Of a DNA stretch of 20,918 nucleotides, positions 1-6,636 are shown in pieces. The number at the start of each line of letters is the position of its first letter. Within the stretch, counting starts at the first letter, position 1. The stretch comes from an uncultured Verrucomicrobiota bacterium (GTDB taxonomy: Bacteria > Verrucomicrobiota > Verrucomicrobiia > Palsa-1439): assembly GCA_903825695.1 (NCBI GenBank), contig CAIKBP010000095.1:1-20918 (forward strand), given 5' to 3'. The position numbers were made by a program, and so were the translations under genes. Below the pieces are notes generated by a model, which ran no database searches, was not told the DNA's origin, and saw only the letters and a list, made by a program, of their open reading frames with translations.

Positions 1-135
1 ATCGGCATGGCGACACCGCAACGCACCGTGGTGCAGCAGCACACGCTGATGTTCGACCGCGAGACATTCAAGTTCTTCGTCTCACAGTACGCGCTTGACA
101 TGGTGCGGCGCTCAATCAAGGGGTCGGCTCAGTGA
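1..135 (+). CDS. cinA: CinA-family protein, C-terminal end (partial)
   Basis: Only the last 44 codons are present; the gene begins before the window. The peptide contains GMATPQRTVV followed by a helix ending in ALDMVRRSI, which matches the end of the CinA C-terminal (PncC, nicotinamide-nucleotide amidase) domain. That domain deamidates NMN in pyridine-nucleotide salvage. The TGA at 133-135 overlaps the GTG start of the next gene by three bases, so the two are translationally coupled. The order cinA-thpR-recA is a known arrangement in several bacterial phyla and supports the call. The short length of the visible part is the main limit; catalytic residues lie outside the window. Confidence 0.72.
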   Translation: MGMATPQRTVVQQHTLMFDRETFKFFVSQYALDMVRRSIKGSAQ

Positions 136-722
136 TTCGCGCCTTCATCGCAATAGACATTCCTGAAGATATTCGCGCCTCCATTACCGAAGCGCTGGCG
201 CGGCTGAAGCGAGCCAATCTCGGCATGAAGGTTTCGTGGTCGAAGATCGACAACGTGCATCTGACGTTGCAGTTCCTCAGCTACGTTGAAGAACCGGTGG
301 TGCCGAAGATTTCCGAAACGCTGGCTGTCGTGGCCGGGCAACATGAGCCGTTCGATCTGCCGGTGCGGGGCGCTGGAGCGTTTCCCGACGAAAACCGGCC
401 GCGGGTGTTATGGGTCGGCTGCGACGATGGCGAAGGGAAACTAAAGGCGCTGGCGCACGCGGTGCAGGAAGCGATGCAACAGTTCGGGTTCGAGCCGGAG
501 CACCGCGAGTTTTCGGCGCATCTGACGCTAGAGCGGATCAGAATCCCGAAGACGGACGATGCGTTGACAAGGGCATTGGATTTCATTAAGGATACTAACT
601 TCGGGACGATGCACGTGGCCGAGATTCATCTTTTTCAAAGCCAACTACATCCCGAAGGGTCGATTTACACGAAACTGTCGTCGCACACGTTCACAGGAGG
701 TCATCATGCCGCCGAAATCTGA
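132..722 (+). CDS. thpR: RNA 2',3'-cyclic phosphodiesterase (ThpR/LigT, 2H family)
   Basis: A 196-residue cytosolic enzyme of the 2H phosphoesterase superfamily. It hydrolyses RNA 2',3'-cyclic phosphate ends and can act in reverse as a 2'-5' RNA ligase in vitro. Both catalytic HxTx motifs are visible as HLTL, at residues 43-46 and 130-133, and the usual N-terminal strand is present as RAFIAIDIP. Length fits the family (about 180-200). The GTG start at 132 overlaps the cinA stop. The end overlaps the recA start by 17 bases, so the recA ribosome-binding site lies inside this gene. Position between cinA and recA is typical for the family and suggests cotranscription with the recombination gene. 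Confidence 0.93.
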   Translation: MIRAFIAIDIPEDIRASITEALARLKRANLGMKVSWSKIDNVHLTLQFLSYVEEPVVPKISETLAVVAGQHEPFDLPVRGAGAFPDENRPRVLWVGCDDGEGKLKALAHAVQEAMQQFGFEPEHREFSAHLTLERIRIPKTDDALTRALDFIKDTNFGTMHVAEIHLFQSQLHPEGSIYTKLSSHTFTGGHHAAEI

Positions 723-1779
723 TGCCAAAGAAAAGGAAGCCGCCAAACAAGGCGCGCTTAAGGATAAAAACCTCCAGGCGGCAGTGGCCGCCATCGAGAA
801 ACAATTCGGTGCCGGCTCGATTATGCGGCTCGGGGATGAGACGGCGCGCGTGGATATACCGGTCATCTCGACGGGCGCACTGTCGCTCGACCTCGCGCTC
901 GGCGTCGGCGGTTTGCCGCGCGGACGTGTGACTGAGTTGTTCGGCCCCGAAGGCGGCGGCAAGACGACGTTGTCGTTGTCGGTGATCGCCAATGCGCAAC
1001 GTGCAGGCGGGTTGGCGGCGATGATTGACGCCGAACACGCGATGGACCCGGCGTACGCGAAACGGATTGGTGTGAACCTCGATGATTTGCTGATCTCACA
1101 GCCCGACAGCGGCGAGGAGGCGTTGACGGTGGCGGAGACGTTGATTCGCAGTAATGCCGTGGACGTTCTGGTGGTGGACTCGGTGGCCGCGCTGGTGCCG
1201 CGCGCCGAGCTGGAAGGCCAGATGGGCGATGCGACCGTCGGCGCTCAGGCGCGGTTGATGAGCCAGGCAATGCGGAAACTGACGGCGGTCATTCATAAGG
1301 CGAAGACCCGCTGCATTTTTACAAACCAGATCCGCGAGAAAATCGGCGTGATGTTCGGCAATCCCGAAACGACGCCCGGCGGCCGCGCGCTGAAGTTCTA
1401 TGCCGGTGTCCGATTGGACCTGCGCCGCGTCAGCATTATCAAGGATTCGGCTGGCAAAGTCATCGGCAGCCATGTCCGCGCCAAGGTTGTGAAGAACAAA
1501 GTCGCGCCACCGTTCGCCGAGGCGGAGTTCGATATCATGTACGACCGCGGCATTTCGCAGGAAGGCTCGGTCATAGATGTGGCGACGGACCTCGGCGTAC
1601 TGGAGCGGAAAGGGTCGTGGCTTGGATTCGAAGGTCAACAGCTCGGTCAGGGCCGCGAGTCGACAAAAGATTTTCTGCGCGAGAACCCGAAAATGCTAGA
1701 TCAGGTCATCGCGGCGATCAGGGTGAAGGTCGCGGCAGGAGGGTTAGTGGGCAAGCGGATCGGCGGCACGTCAGAGTAG
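706..1779 (+). CDS. recA: Recombinase A
   Basis: A 357-residue RecA, the ATP-dependent strand-exchange protein and SOS co-protease. The Walker A loop is GPEGGGKTT at residues 80-88, where most RecA proteins have GPESSGKTT. Downstream are the expected VVDSVAALVPRAELEG strand (Walker B), the L1-region sequence RLMSQAMRKL, FTNQIREKIG, and the L2-region GNPETTPGGRALKFYA, followed by the C-terminal domain. The ATG at 706 has a strong Shine-Dalgarno AGGAGG at 695-700, five bases upstream, within the end of thpR. No LexA-type operator is seen directly upstream, as expected for a downstream operon gene; regulation would act at the head of the operon, outside the window. It is followed by a palindromic repeat and then alaS. 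Confidence 0.98.
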   Translation: MPPKSDAKEKEAAKQGALKDKNLQAAVAAIEKQFGAGSIMRLGDETARVDIPVISTGALSLDLALGVGGLPRGRVTELFGPEGGGKTTLSLSVIANAQRAGGLAAMIDAEHAMDPAYAKRIGVNLDDLLISQPDSGEEALTVAETLIRSNAVDVLVVDSVAALVPRAELEGQMGDATVGAQARLMSQAMRKLTAVIHKAKTRCIFTNQIREKIGVMFGNPETTPGGRALKFYAGVRLDLRRVSIIKDSAGKVIGSHVRAKVVKNKVAPPFAEAEFDIMYDRGISQEGSVIDVATDLGVLERKGSWLGFEGQQLGQGRESTKDFLRENPKMLDQVIAAIRVKVAAGGLVGKRIGGTSE

Positions 1780-1792
1780 ACGGCCTTCTAAA

Positions 1793-1877
1793 CCTGTCAC
1801 CCTGAGCCCGTCGACTGAGATTTGCCGCCGCACGGCAGGCAGCTTCTCCGAATTTCGCTTCGCTCAGAATGGCAAAG
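1793..1877. repeat. Dispersed palindromic repeat, family A, copy 1 (intergenic)
   Basis: This 85-bp element fills most of the recA-alaS gap. It opens with CTGTCACCCTGAG and closes with CTCAGAATGGCAAAG, which are imperfect inverted ends. The core at 1817-1857 matches 35 of 41 bases with the core at 7711-7751 inside tilS, which identifies both as members of one family. I recognise the TGTCACCCTGAG...CTCAGAATGACA pattern as a common dispersed repeat in environmental bacterial genomes. It may act as a hairpin between recA and alaS, but it has no T-run of a classical terminator. Confidence 0.85.
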
Positions 1878-1897
1878 TTGCTACATTGACCCCCGTG

Positions 1898-4570
1898 ATG
1901 ACTTCGTCCGAAATCCGCCAGAGCTTTCTCGATTTCTTCAAGTCGAAGCAGCACGCTATTGTGCCGTCGTCGTCACTGCTGCCAGACGCGCCGAACCTGT
2001 TGTTCGCCAACGCCGGGATGAATCAATTCGTGCCGATCTTCCTCGGCCAGATGAATTGCCCATACAAACCAGGTCGCGCCGCCGACACACAGAAGTGTAT
2101 TCGCGCCGGCGGCAAACACAACGACCTTGAAGATGTCGGCCTCGACACTTATCACCACACGTTTTTCGAGATGCTCGGCAACTGGTCGTTCGGGGATTAT
2201 TTCAAAAAGGAAGCGATCGATTGGGCGTGGGAGCTTCTCGTCAAAGTCTGGGGTTTCCCGAAAGAACGGTTGTACGCGACATATTTCGGCGGCGACGAGA
2301 AGACGCCTGCCGACACCGAGGTGCGCGACCTGTGGTTGCGTTATCTATCAGCCGACCATGTCGTACCGGGCGGCCGCAAAGATAATTTCTGGATGATGGG
2401 TGATACAGGACCGTGCGGTCCGTGCAGCGAGATTCACGTTGACCTCACCCCCGCAGGTGACGGCGGTGCAAAACTCGTCAATGCCGGGTCGCCGCAGTGC
2501 ATCGAAATTTGGAACCTCGTCTTCATCCAATTCAACGCGAACCCAGATAGCTCGCTCACGCCGCTGTCGGCGAAACACGTGGACACCGGCATGGGTTTCG
2601 AGCGCGTCTGCGGCATCATTCGGTGCACAAAGGATTTCACGGACTTCAGCGGTGTCATTTCAAACTACGAGAGCGACGTTTTCACGCCGATCTTCCGCGA
2701 ACTGGAGAAACTGAGTGGGAAGAAGTACGGCTCCACGTTGCCCAATTCGTCCGATCCCCAATCCGCAATCGATGTCGCTTTTCGCGTCATCGCCGACCAT
2801 GTCCGGTGCCTGAGTTTTGCCATTGCCGACGGTATCCTGCCATCGAACGAAGGTCGCGGCTATGTGTTGCGCCGCATCCTGCGTCGCGCCGTCCGCTACG
2901 GTCGTAACCTCGGTTTCCATGAGCCGTTCTTTTACAAACTCGTTGGAGTTGTTGCCGACAATTTCGGCGACGTGTTTCCGGAAGTTCGAAAGCGCCGCAA
3001 GAAGATCGAATCGACTCTCAAATCCGAAGAGGAGAGCTTTAACAAAACCCTCGACCGGGGCATGGAACATTTTGAAGCCGCGTTAACCCTGCTTATGAGC
3101 CCGGATGACAAAGTGTTTCCCGCCAAGGAAGCATTCGTCCTCTATGACACGTTTGGCTTTCCCCTCGACCTTACCGAGTTGATGGCGCGTGAACGCGGGT
3201 TGACAGTGGACGTGGCAGGTTTCGAGAAGTTGATGGAAGAGCAGCGGCACCGGGCGCGGAAAGACCACGCCAAGAAGAAGACCGCGGTCACCATCGCCAG
3301 CGAAGGCTTACAGGTCGAGCCGACGAAGTTTCTTGGTTACGACAATCTTGAATGCGAGGCCGTTGTCGAAGCAGTCGCGCCATCGGACAAACCGGGCGGA
3401 TTCGATATTATTCTCGATCAGACGCCATTCTATGCCGAGATGGGTGGGCAGGTCGGCGACACCGGGTTTATCCATGTGCCCGGGCATGATCGGACAGAGG
3501 TTGGCCGTCTGGAGGTATTGGACACGCAGAACCAGGGAGGGTTGCACGTTCACCGCGCCAGGCTGGTAAGCGGTCGCGCGCCGGAGGTCGGCGAAGCAGT
3601 GCGTGTGGCAGTTGATATATTGCGTCGGGCAAACATTCAGCGGCATCACACGGCAACGCATCTGTTCCATTTTGCGTTGCAGGAAGTGGTGAGCCACGAC
3701 GCGCGTCAACGCGGATCGCTGGTTGTGCCTGATCATTTTCGTTTCGATTTCAACCATTCCGAAAAACTCAGCAACAAGCAGATTGCCGATATCGAGTGGA
3801 TGGTCAATAAGCGGATCAATGAGGACGCGCCAGTGTCCTGGACGGAAGTGCCGTACGCCGAGATTAAGAACCATCCGCAGATACGCCAGTTCTTTGGCGA
3901 GAAATATGGCGACGTGGTGCGCGTGTTGCAGGTTGGCGGTCATCCGGGCAAGCTCGACGGATTTTCGATGGAATTGTGCGGCGGTACGCACGTGCGAAAC
4001 ACTGGCGACATCGGGCTGTTCAAGATAACCAAGGAATCGGCGATTGCGGCGGGCATCAGGCGCGTCGAGGCGGTGGTCGGCCAGTTTGCGCGGGAGTTTA
4101 TCGAGAAACAGCGCATGCAGGAGAAGGCCGAAGCGGAGAAGGCCAAGAAGCGGGAACAGGCGAAGAGCGAAGAGCGAAGAGCGAAAAGCGAAGGACAACA
4201 GCGTGCACCCGAGATTGCGCAGCGTCTTCTCACAGAGGCGCAGAAGCACGGAAACATCGGTCTCATCGTCAGCAATCTTGGCGACGCGAATGCCGATTTG
4301 CTGCGGGCGGTAGTGGACGCATTGAAGCCGAGGCTCGCCAACACTGTGGTCGTGCTCGGCGCATCATCCGAAGGAAGGGTTTCGCTGCTCTGTTACGTCA
4401 CGCCCGACCTTGTGAAAACGGGCAAGCACGCCGGCAAGATCGTCGGCGAATTGGCCAAGCTGTGCGGTGGCGGTGGCGGCGGACGGCCTGATTTGGCGCA
4501 AGCGGGCGGGAAACAACCGGAGAAGCTGGCGGCGGCATTGGCTGAAACAGCGCGAATTATTGGGGCGTAG
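1898..4570 (+). CDS. alaS: Alanine--tRNA ligase
   Basis: An 890-residue alanyl-tRNA synthetase with the full domain set. The class II catalytic domain starts with EIRQSFLDFFKSKQH and FANAGMNQF. The editing domain carries the metal-binding set HHTATH at 583-588 and C694-GGTH-698. The C-Ala domain ends in GGGGGGRPDLAQAGG. ATG 1898 is preferred because family proteins begin close to this motif; GTG 1895 and TTG 1886 are in-frame alternatives. There is no Shine-Dalgarno. A TACATT hexamer at 1882-1887 could be a -10 element giving an almost leaderless message. The linker before C-Ala contains an in-frame octamer repeat (4160-4194) coding for AKSEERRAKSE. The gene ends six bases before the convergent antitoxin gene. 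Confidence 0.97.
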   Translation: MTSSEIRQSFLDFFKSKQHAIVPSSSLLPDAPNLLFANAGMNQFVPIFLGQMNCPYKPGRAADTQKCIRAGGKHNDLEDVGLDTYHHTFFEMLGNWSFGDYFKKEAIDWAWELLVKVWGFPKERLYATYFGGDEKTPADTEVRDLWLRYLSADHVVPGGRKDNFWMMGDTGPCGPCSEIHVDLTPAGDGGAKLVNAGSPQCIEIWNLVFIQFNANPDSSLTPLSAKHVDTGMGFERVCGIIRCTKDFTDFSGVISNYESDVFTPIFRELEKLSGKKYGSTLPNSSDPQSAIDVAFRVIADHVRCLSFAIADGILPSNEGRGYVLRRILRRAVRYGRNLGFHEPFFYKLVGVVADNFGDVFPEVRKRRKKIESTLKSEEESFNKTLDRGMEHFEAALTLLMSPDDKVFPAKEAFVLYDTFGFPLDLTELMARERGLTVDVAGFEKLMEEQRHRARKDHAKKKTAVTIASEGLQVEPTKFLGYDNLECEAVVEAVAPSDKPGGFDIILDQTPFYAEMGGQVGDTGFIHVPGHDRTEVGRLEVLDTQNQGGLHVHRARLVSGRAPEVGEAVRVAVDILRRANIQRHHTATHLFHFALQEVVSHDARQRGSLVVPDHFRFDFNHSEKLSNKQIADIEWMVNKRINEDAPVSWTEVPYAEIKNHPQIRQFFGEKYGDVVRVLQVGGHPGKLDGFSMELCGGTHVRNTGDIGLFKITKESAIAAGIRRVEAVVGQFAREFIEKQRMQEKAEAEKAKKREQAKSEERRAKSEGQQRAPEIAQRLLTEAQKHGNIGLIVSNLGDANADLLRAVVDALKPRLANTVVVLGASSEGRVSLLCYVTPDLVKTGKHAGKIVGELAKLCGGGGGGRPDLAQAGGKQPEKLAAALAETARIIGA
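4160..4194 (+). repeat. Tandem GCGAAGAG octamer tract inside alaS
   Basis: Three perfect GCGAAGAG units are followed by one GCGAAAAG unit and a partial unit. An 8-bp unit shifts the reading frame each time, yet the tract as a whole keeps the frame and codes for a charged helix rich in K, S, E and R. It falls around residues 755-766, in the helical linker between the editing domain and C-Ala, where extra residues are likely to be tolerated. The tract is a candidate for slippage, which would frameshift the gene. Confidence 0.7.
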
Positions 4571-4576
4571 GGGGGC

Positions 4577-4858
4577 TCAGCGGTCGCCGCGGTCGCGGAG
4601 CTCCGATTCAAGTCGCTCGCTGACCCACTGTTTGATCATGCTCTGGTAGTTGAGATACCGGGAACGAGCCAGCCGTTTGACGCGCGCCAGCATGCGCGGA
4701 TCAATCCGCAACGTGATGGTGGTGGATTCCGATTGGTCGCCCTGCGTGACCGATTCCTCGATGAGTTGGGCATCCAGCCGGTGCGTCAACCAGTACTGCA
4801 CCTCTTCGCGTTCGGACGCGAACGGCGGGATTGCTTCCCATTGAGTTATGACGTCCAT
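4577..4858 (-). CDS. BrnA/CopG-like antitoxin
   Basis: A 93-residue protein starting at the ATG whose complement is at 4856-4858; the longer open frame upstream runs inside the toxin gene and is not needed. The N-terminal part (IPPFASEREEVQYWLTHR) resembles the toxin-binding region of BrnA-type antitoxins. The C-terminal part (TTITLRIDPRMLARVKRLARSR ending in IKQWVSERLESEL, separated here by YLNYQSM) fits a ribbon-helix-helix DNA-binding domain. It overlaps the toxin gene by 13 bases, giving the usual toxin-first, antitoxin-second order of BrnTA loci. It probably neutralises the toxin and represses the shared promoter together with it. CopG-family antitoxin is an equally valid label. Confidence 0.8.
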   Translation of the reverse strand: MDVITQWEAIPPFASEREEVQYWLTHRLDAQLIEESVTQGDQSESTTITLRIDPRMLARVKRLARSRYLNYQSMIKQWVSERLESELRDRGDR

Positions 4859-5130
4859 TCGGAGACCTTCCTGCCGTAAAAATATTCTTCTTCGGCTGCC
4901 ATTGGGCGCGTTGCTACGACGCGGATCATTTTGCCGTCGGTCCGGTAAACGCTGAACACACCTCGCCCGCTGAGCGTCCGTCCGAGGCAGAACATACGCG
5001 ACTCTTTTGCGAACCTTGGTGAGTCGGGACAAAGCCGGATTCCCATGGGATCCTCGAACGATTCCTCGACCTCCCGTGGTGTCGGGAAGACTTTTGCGTC
5101 GAACGGCGGGTTGAGCCAGTCGAAATCCAT
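4846..5130 (-). CDS. BrnT-like toxin (DUF497 family)
   Basis: A 94-residue protein with the features of BrnT/DUF497 ribonuclease toxins: an FDW start, a central SFEDPMGIRL segment, the strand pair MFCLGRTLSGRGVFSVYR, and the late strand KMIRVVATRPMAAEEEYFY. The common early lysine-rich signature of many BrnT proteins (KxxxNxxKHG) is replaced by PPFDAKVFPTPREVEES, so this is a divergent member and activity cannot be assumed. It is followed at once by an overlapping ribbon-helix-helix antitoxin gene. A GGTGA sequence lies upstream as a weak ribosome-binding site, and a promoter plus palindrome sit in the 50 bases before the start. Confidence 0.78.
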   Translation of the reverse strand: MDFDWLNPPFDAKVFPTPREVEESFEDPMGIRLCPDSPRFAKESRMFCLGRTLSGRGVFSVYRTDGKMIRVVATRPMAAEEEYFYGRKVSEWTS

Positions 5131-5140
5131 CGGTTCACCG

Positions 5141-5153
5141 TACTGACACAGTA
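5141..5153. promoter_or_regulatory. Candidate operator of the toxin-antitoxin pair
   Basis: A perfect inverted repeat TACTG, spacer ACA, CAGTA starts 10 bases before the toxin start codon. It overlaps the -10 hexamer of the minus-strand promoter. Ribbon-helix-helix antitoxins commonly bind such short palindromes, so this is a good candidate autoregulatory site. Binding is inferred. Confidence 0.5.
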
Positions 5154-5180
5154 TGTGCGATGTCTTTACCGCACTGTCAA
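5150..5180 (-). promoter_or_regulatory. Candidate sigma70 promoter of the toxin-antitoxin pair
   Basis: On the minus strand a perfect -35 TTGACA (5175-5180) is followed after 19 bp by CATACT (5150-5155) as a -10 with four of six consensus bases. The spacer is longer than the ideal 17. The -10 overlaps the palindrome at 5141-5153, which would allow repression by occlusion. Confidence 0.45.
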
Positions 5181-5233
5181 CTGCTTTCCGCCGTGGGCGG
5201 TTCCGTCACGGGGCGAATGGACCCGTGGAACGC

Positions 5234-5263
5234 TTGCGCTCGTCACGGTTTTCGGCGTATCAT
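5234..5263 (+). promoter_or_regulatory. Candidate serS promoter giving a leaderless transcript
   Basis: TTGCGC (5234-5239), an 18-bp spacer and TATCAT (5258-5263, five of six consensus bases). The start codon ATG follows seven bases after the -10, so the predicted transcription start falls at or next to the A of ATG. There is no Shine-Dalgarno upstream, in agreement with leaderless initiation. Confidence 0.5.
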
Positions 5264-5270
5264 GCCCGCC

Positions 5271-6554
5271 ATGTTGGACATCAAGCTGATCCGGGATAAT
5301 CCCGATGCAGTCCGGGCACGATTGGCCACACGCGGTGGCGGCGATGAAGCGCGCGTGGGCGATATTGCCGCATTGGATGAACAGCGGCGCAAGCTGCTGA
5401 CGGAATCAGAAGGGCTGAAAGCGGAACGGAACAAGGTTAGCAAGGAGATCGGCCTGCTGAAGTTGAAGGGACAGGATGTCAGCGCGGCCATGGCGCGGAT
5501 GAAACAGGTTGGCGACCGGATCGCAGCGTTGGACACCGAAATCGCTGCCATCGACGGCAAACTTCAGAACATTGCCTTGATGATCCCCAATCTGCCCCAC
5601 CCGAGTGTGCCGATTGGCAAGGATGCCGCCGGCAATTCAGAGGTGCGCCGCTGGGGTGAACCGCCGAAGTTTACGTTTCAGCCGAGACCGCACTGGGAGA
5701 TTGGCGAGAAACTCGGCGTTTTGGATTTTCCTCGCGCGGCAAAGATTTCCGGCAGCGGATTCATACTGTACAAGGGTGCCGGCGCGCGGTTGGAACGGGC
5801 CTTGATCAATTTCCTGTTGGACATTCACACCCGCGAACACGGTTACACGGAGATTTCCCCGCCGTTCCTGATCAACCGCAATGCGATGATCGGCACCGGT
5901 CAGTTGCCGAAGTTCGAGGAGGACATGTACCGGCTCCGCGATGACGAGCTTTACCTCGCGCCGACTGCCGAAGTGCCCGTGGCAAATATTCACCGTGAAG
6001 AAATCCTACCCGAGGAACAGTTGCCGATCCGTTATTGCGCGTACACGCCATGTTTCCGCCGTGAAGCTGGCGCGGCCGGCAAAGAAACGCGCGGCATGAT
6101 CCGGGTCCACCAGTTCGACAAGGTTGAATTGATCAAGTTCACCAAACCCGAGACCGGCTATGATGAACTGGAGAAACTGGTCGCCAACGCCGAGCGCGTG
6201 CTTCAACTCCTCGGCCTGCATTACCGGGTCGTCCTGCTGTGCACGGGCGACATGGGGTTCGCCAGCGCGAAGACCTACGACATCGAAGTCTGGGCGCCGG
6301 GGCAAAAGGCGTACTTGGAGGTGTCGAGTTGCTCGAATTGTGAAGATTTTCAGGCGCGCCGCGCCAACATTCGATTCAAAAGCGCCGACGGCAAGCATCG
6401 GGGTTTCGTGCACATACTCAATGGCAGCGGCACCGCGCTGGCGCGACTTTATGTTGCCTTGCTGGAGACCTGTCAGCAGGCCGATGGCAGCGTGAAACTG
6501 CCAGAGGTGCTTGCGCCGTATCTCGGAGGCGTTACAGAGATAAAGCCAGAGTAA
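5271..6554 (+). CDS. serS: Serine--tRNA ligase
   Basis: A 427-residue seryl-tRNA synthetase, close to the E. coli length of 430. The N-terminal long coiled-coil arm (about residues 30-110) that grips the tRNA long variable arm follows the start MLDIKLIRDNPDAVRAR. Class II catalytic motifs are visible: TAEVPVAN from T232, motif 2 CFRREAGAAGKETRG from C261, EVSSCSNCEDFQARR for serine binding, and motif 3 NGSGTALAR from N384. ATG 5271 is chosen because the family starts there; the open frame extends upstream to 5160 with no family resemblance. It has a likely leaderless promoter. It is followed, four bases after the stop, by a palindromic repeat and then tilS. Confidence 0.97.
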   Translation: MLDIKLIRDNPDAVRARLATRGGGDEARVGDIAALDEQRRKLLTESEGLKAERNKVSKEIGLLKLKGQDVSAAMARMKQVGDRIAALDTEIAAIDGKLQNIALMIPNLPHPSVPIGKDAAGNSEVRRWGEPPKFTFQPRPHWEIGEKLGVLDFPRAAKISGSGFILYKGAGARLERALINFLLDIHTREHGYTEISPPFLINRNAMIGTGQLPKFEEDMYRLRDDELYLAPTAEVPVANIHREEILPEEQLPIRYCAYTPCFRREAGAAGKETRGMIRVHQFDKVELIKFTKPETGYDELEKLVANAERVLQLLGLHYRVVLLCTGDMGFASAKTYDIEVWAPGQKAYLEVSSCSNCEDFQARRANIRFKSADGKHRGFVHILNGSGTALARLYVALLETCQQADGSVKLPEVLAPYLGGVTEIKPE

Positions 6555-6557
6555 TTG

Positions 6558-6629
6558 AACCACAGAGGCACAGAGAACGCAGAGCCCGCAACGGCAATAA
6601 GCCTCGGTGACCTCTGTGTCTCTGTGGTT
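6558..6629. repeat. Dispersed palindromic repeat, family B (AACCACAGAG type)
   Basis: The arms AACCACAGAGGCACAGAG (6558-6575) and CTCTGTGTCTCTGTGGTT (6612-6629) are complementary at 17 of 18 positions and enclose a 36-base loop region. The element begins three bases after the serS stop and ends seven bases before the tilS ATG, so it forms the whole intergenic space. This AACCACAGAG...CTCTGTGGTT form is a dispersed repeat I recognise from environmental bacterial genomes. In RNA it would fold into a strong hairpin between two co-directional genes. There is no clear T-run after it. Confidence 0.88.
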
Positions 6630-6636
6630 ATGTTCC

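Noticed and set aside
3308..4249. Long minus-strand open frame (313 codons) opposite alaS
   Set aside because: It is antisense to well-conserved AlaS sequence and shows no family resemblance; a shadow of GC-rich codon usage.
4859..5032. N-terminal extension of the antitoxin frame
   Set aside because: The extra 58 codons are arginine-rich, lie wholly inside the toxin gene in another frame, and are not needed for the antitoxin domain.
5160..5270. Upstream extension of serS to 5160
   Set aside because: The added 37 residues do not match seryl-tRNA synthetases, and a promoter with its -10 seven bases from ATG 5271 fits the shorter form.
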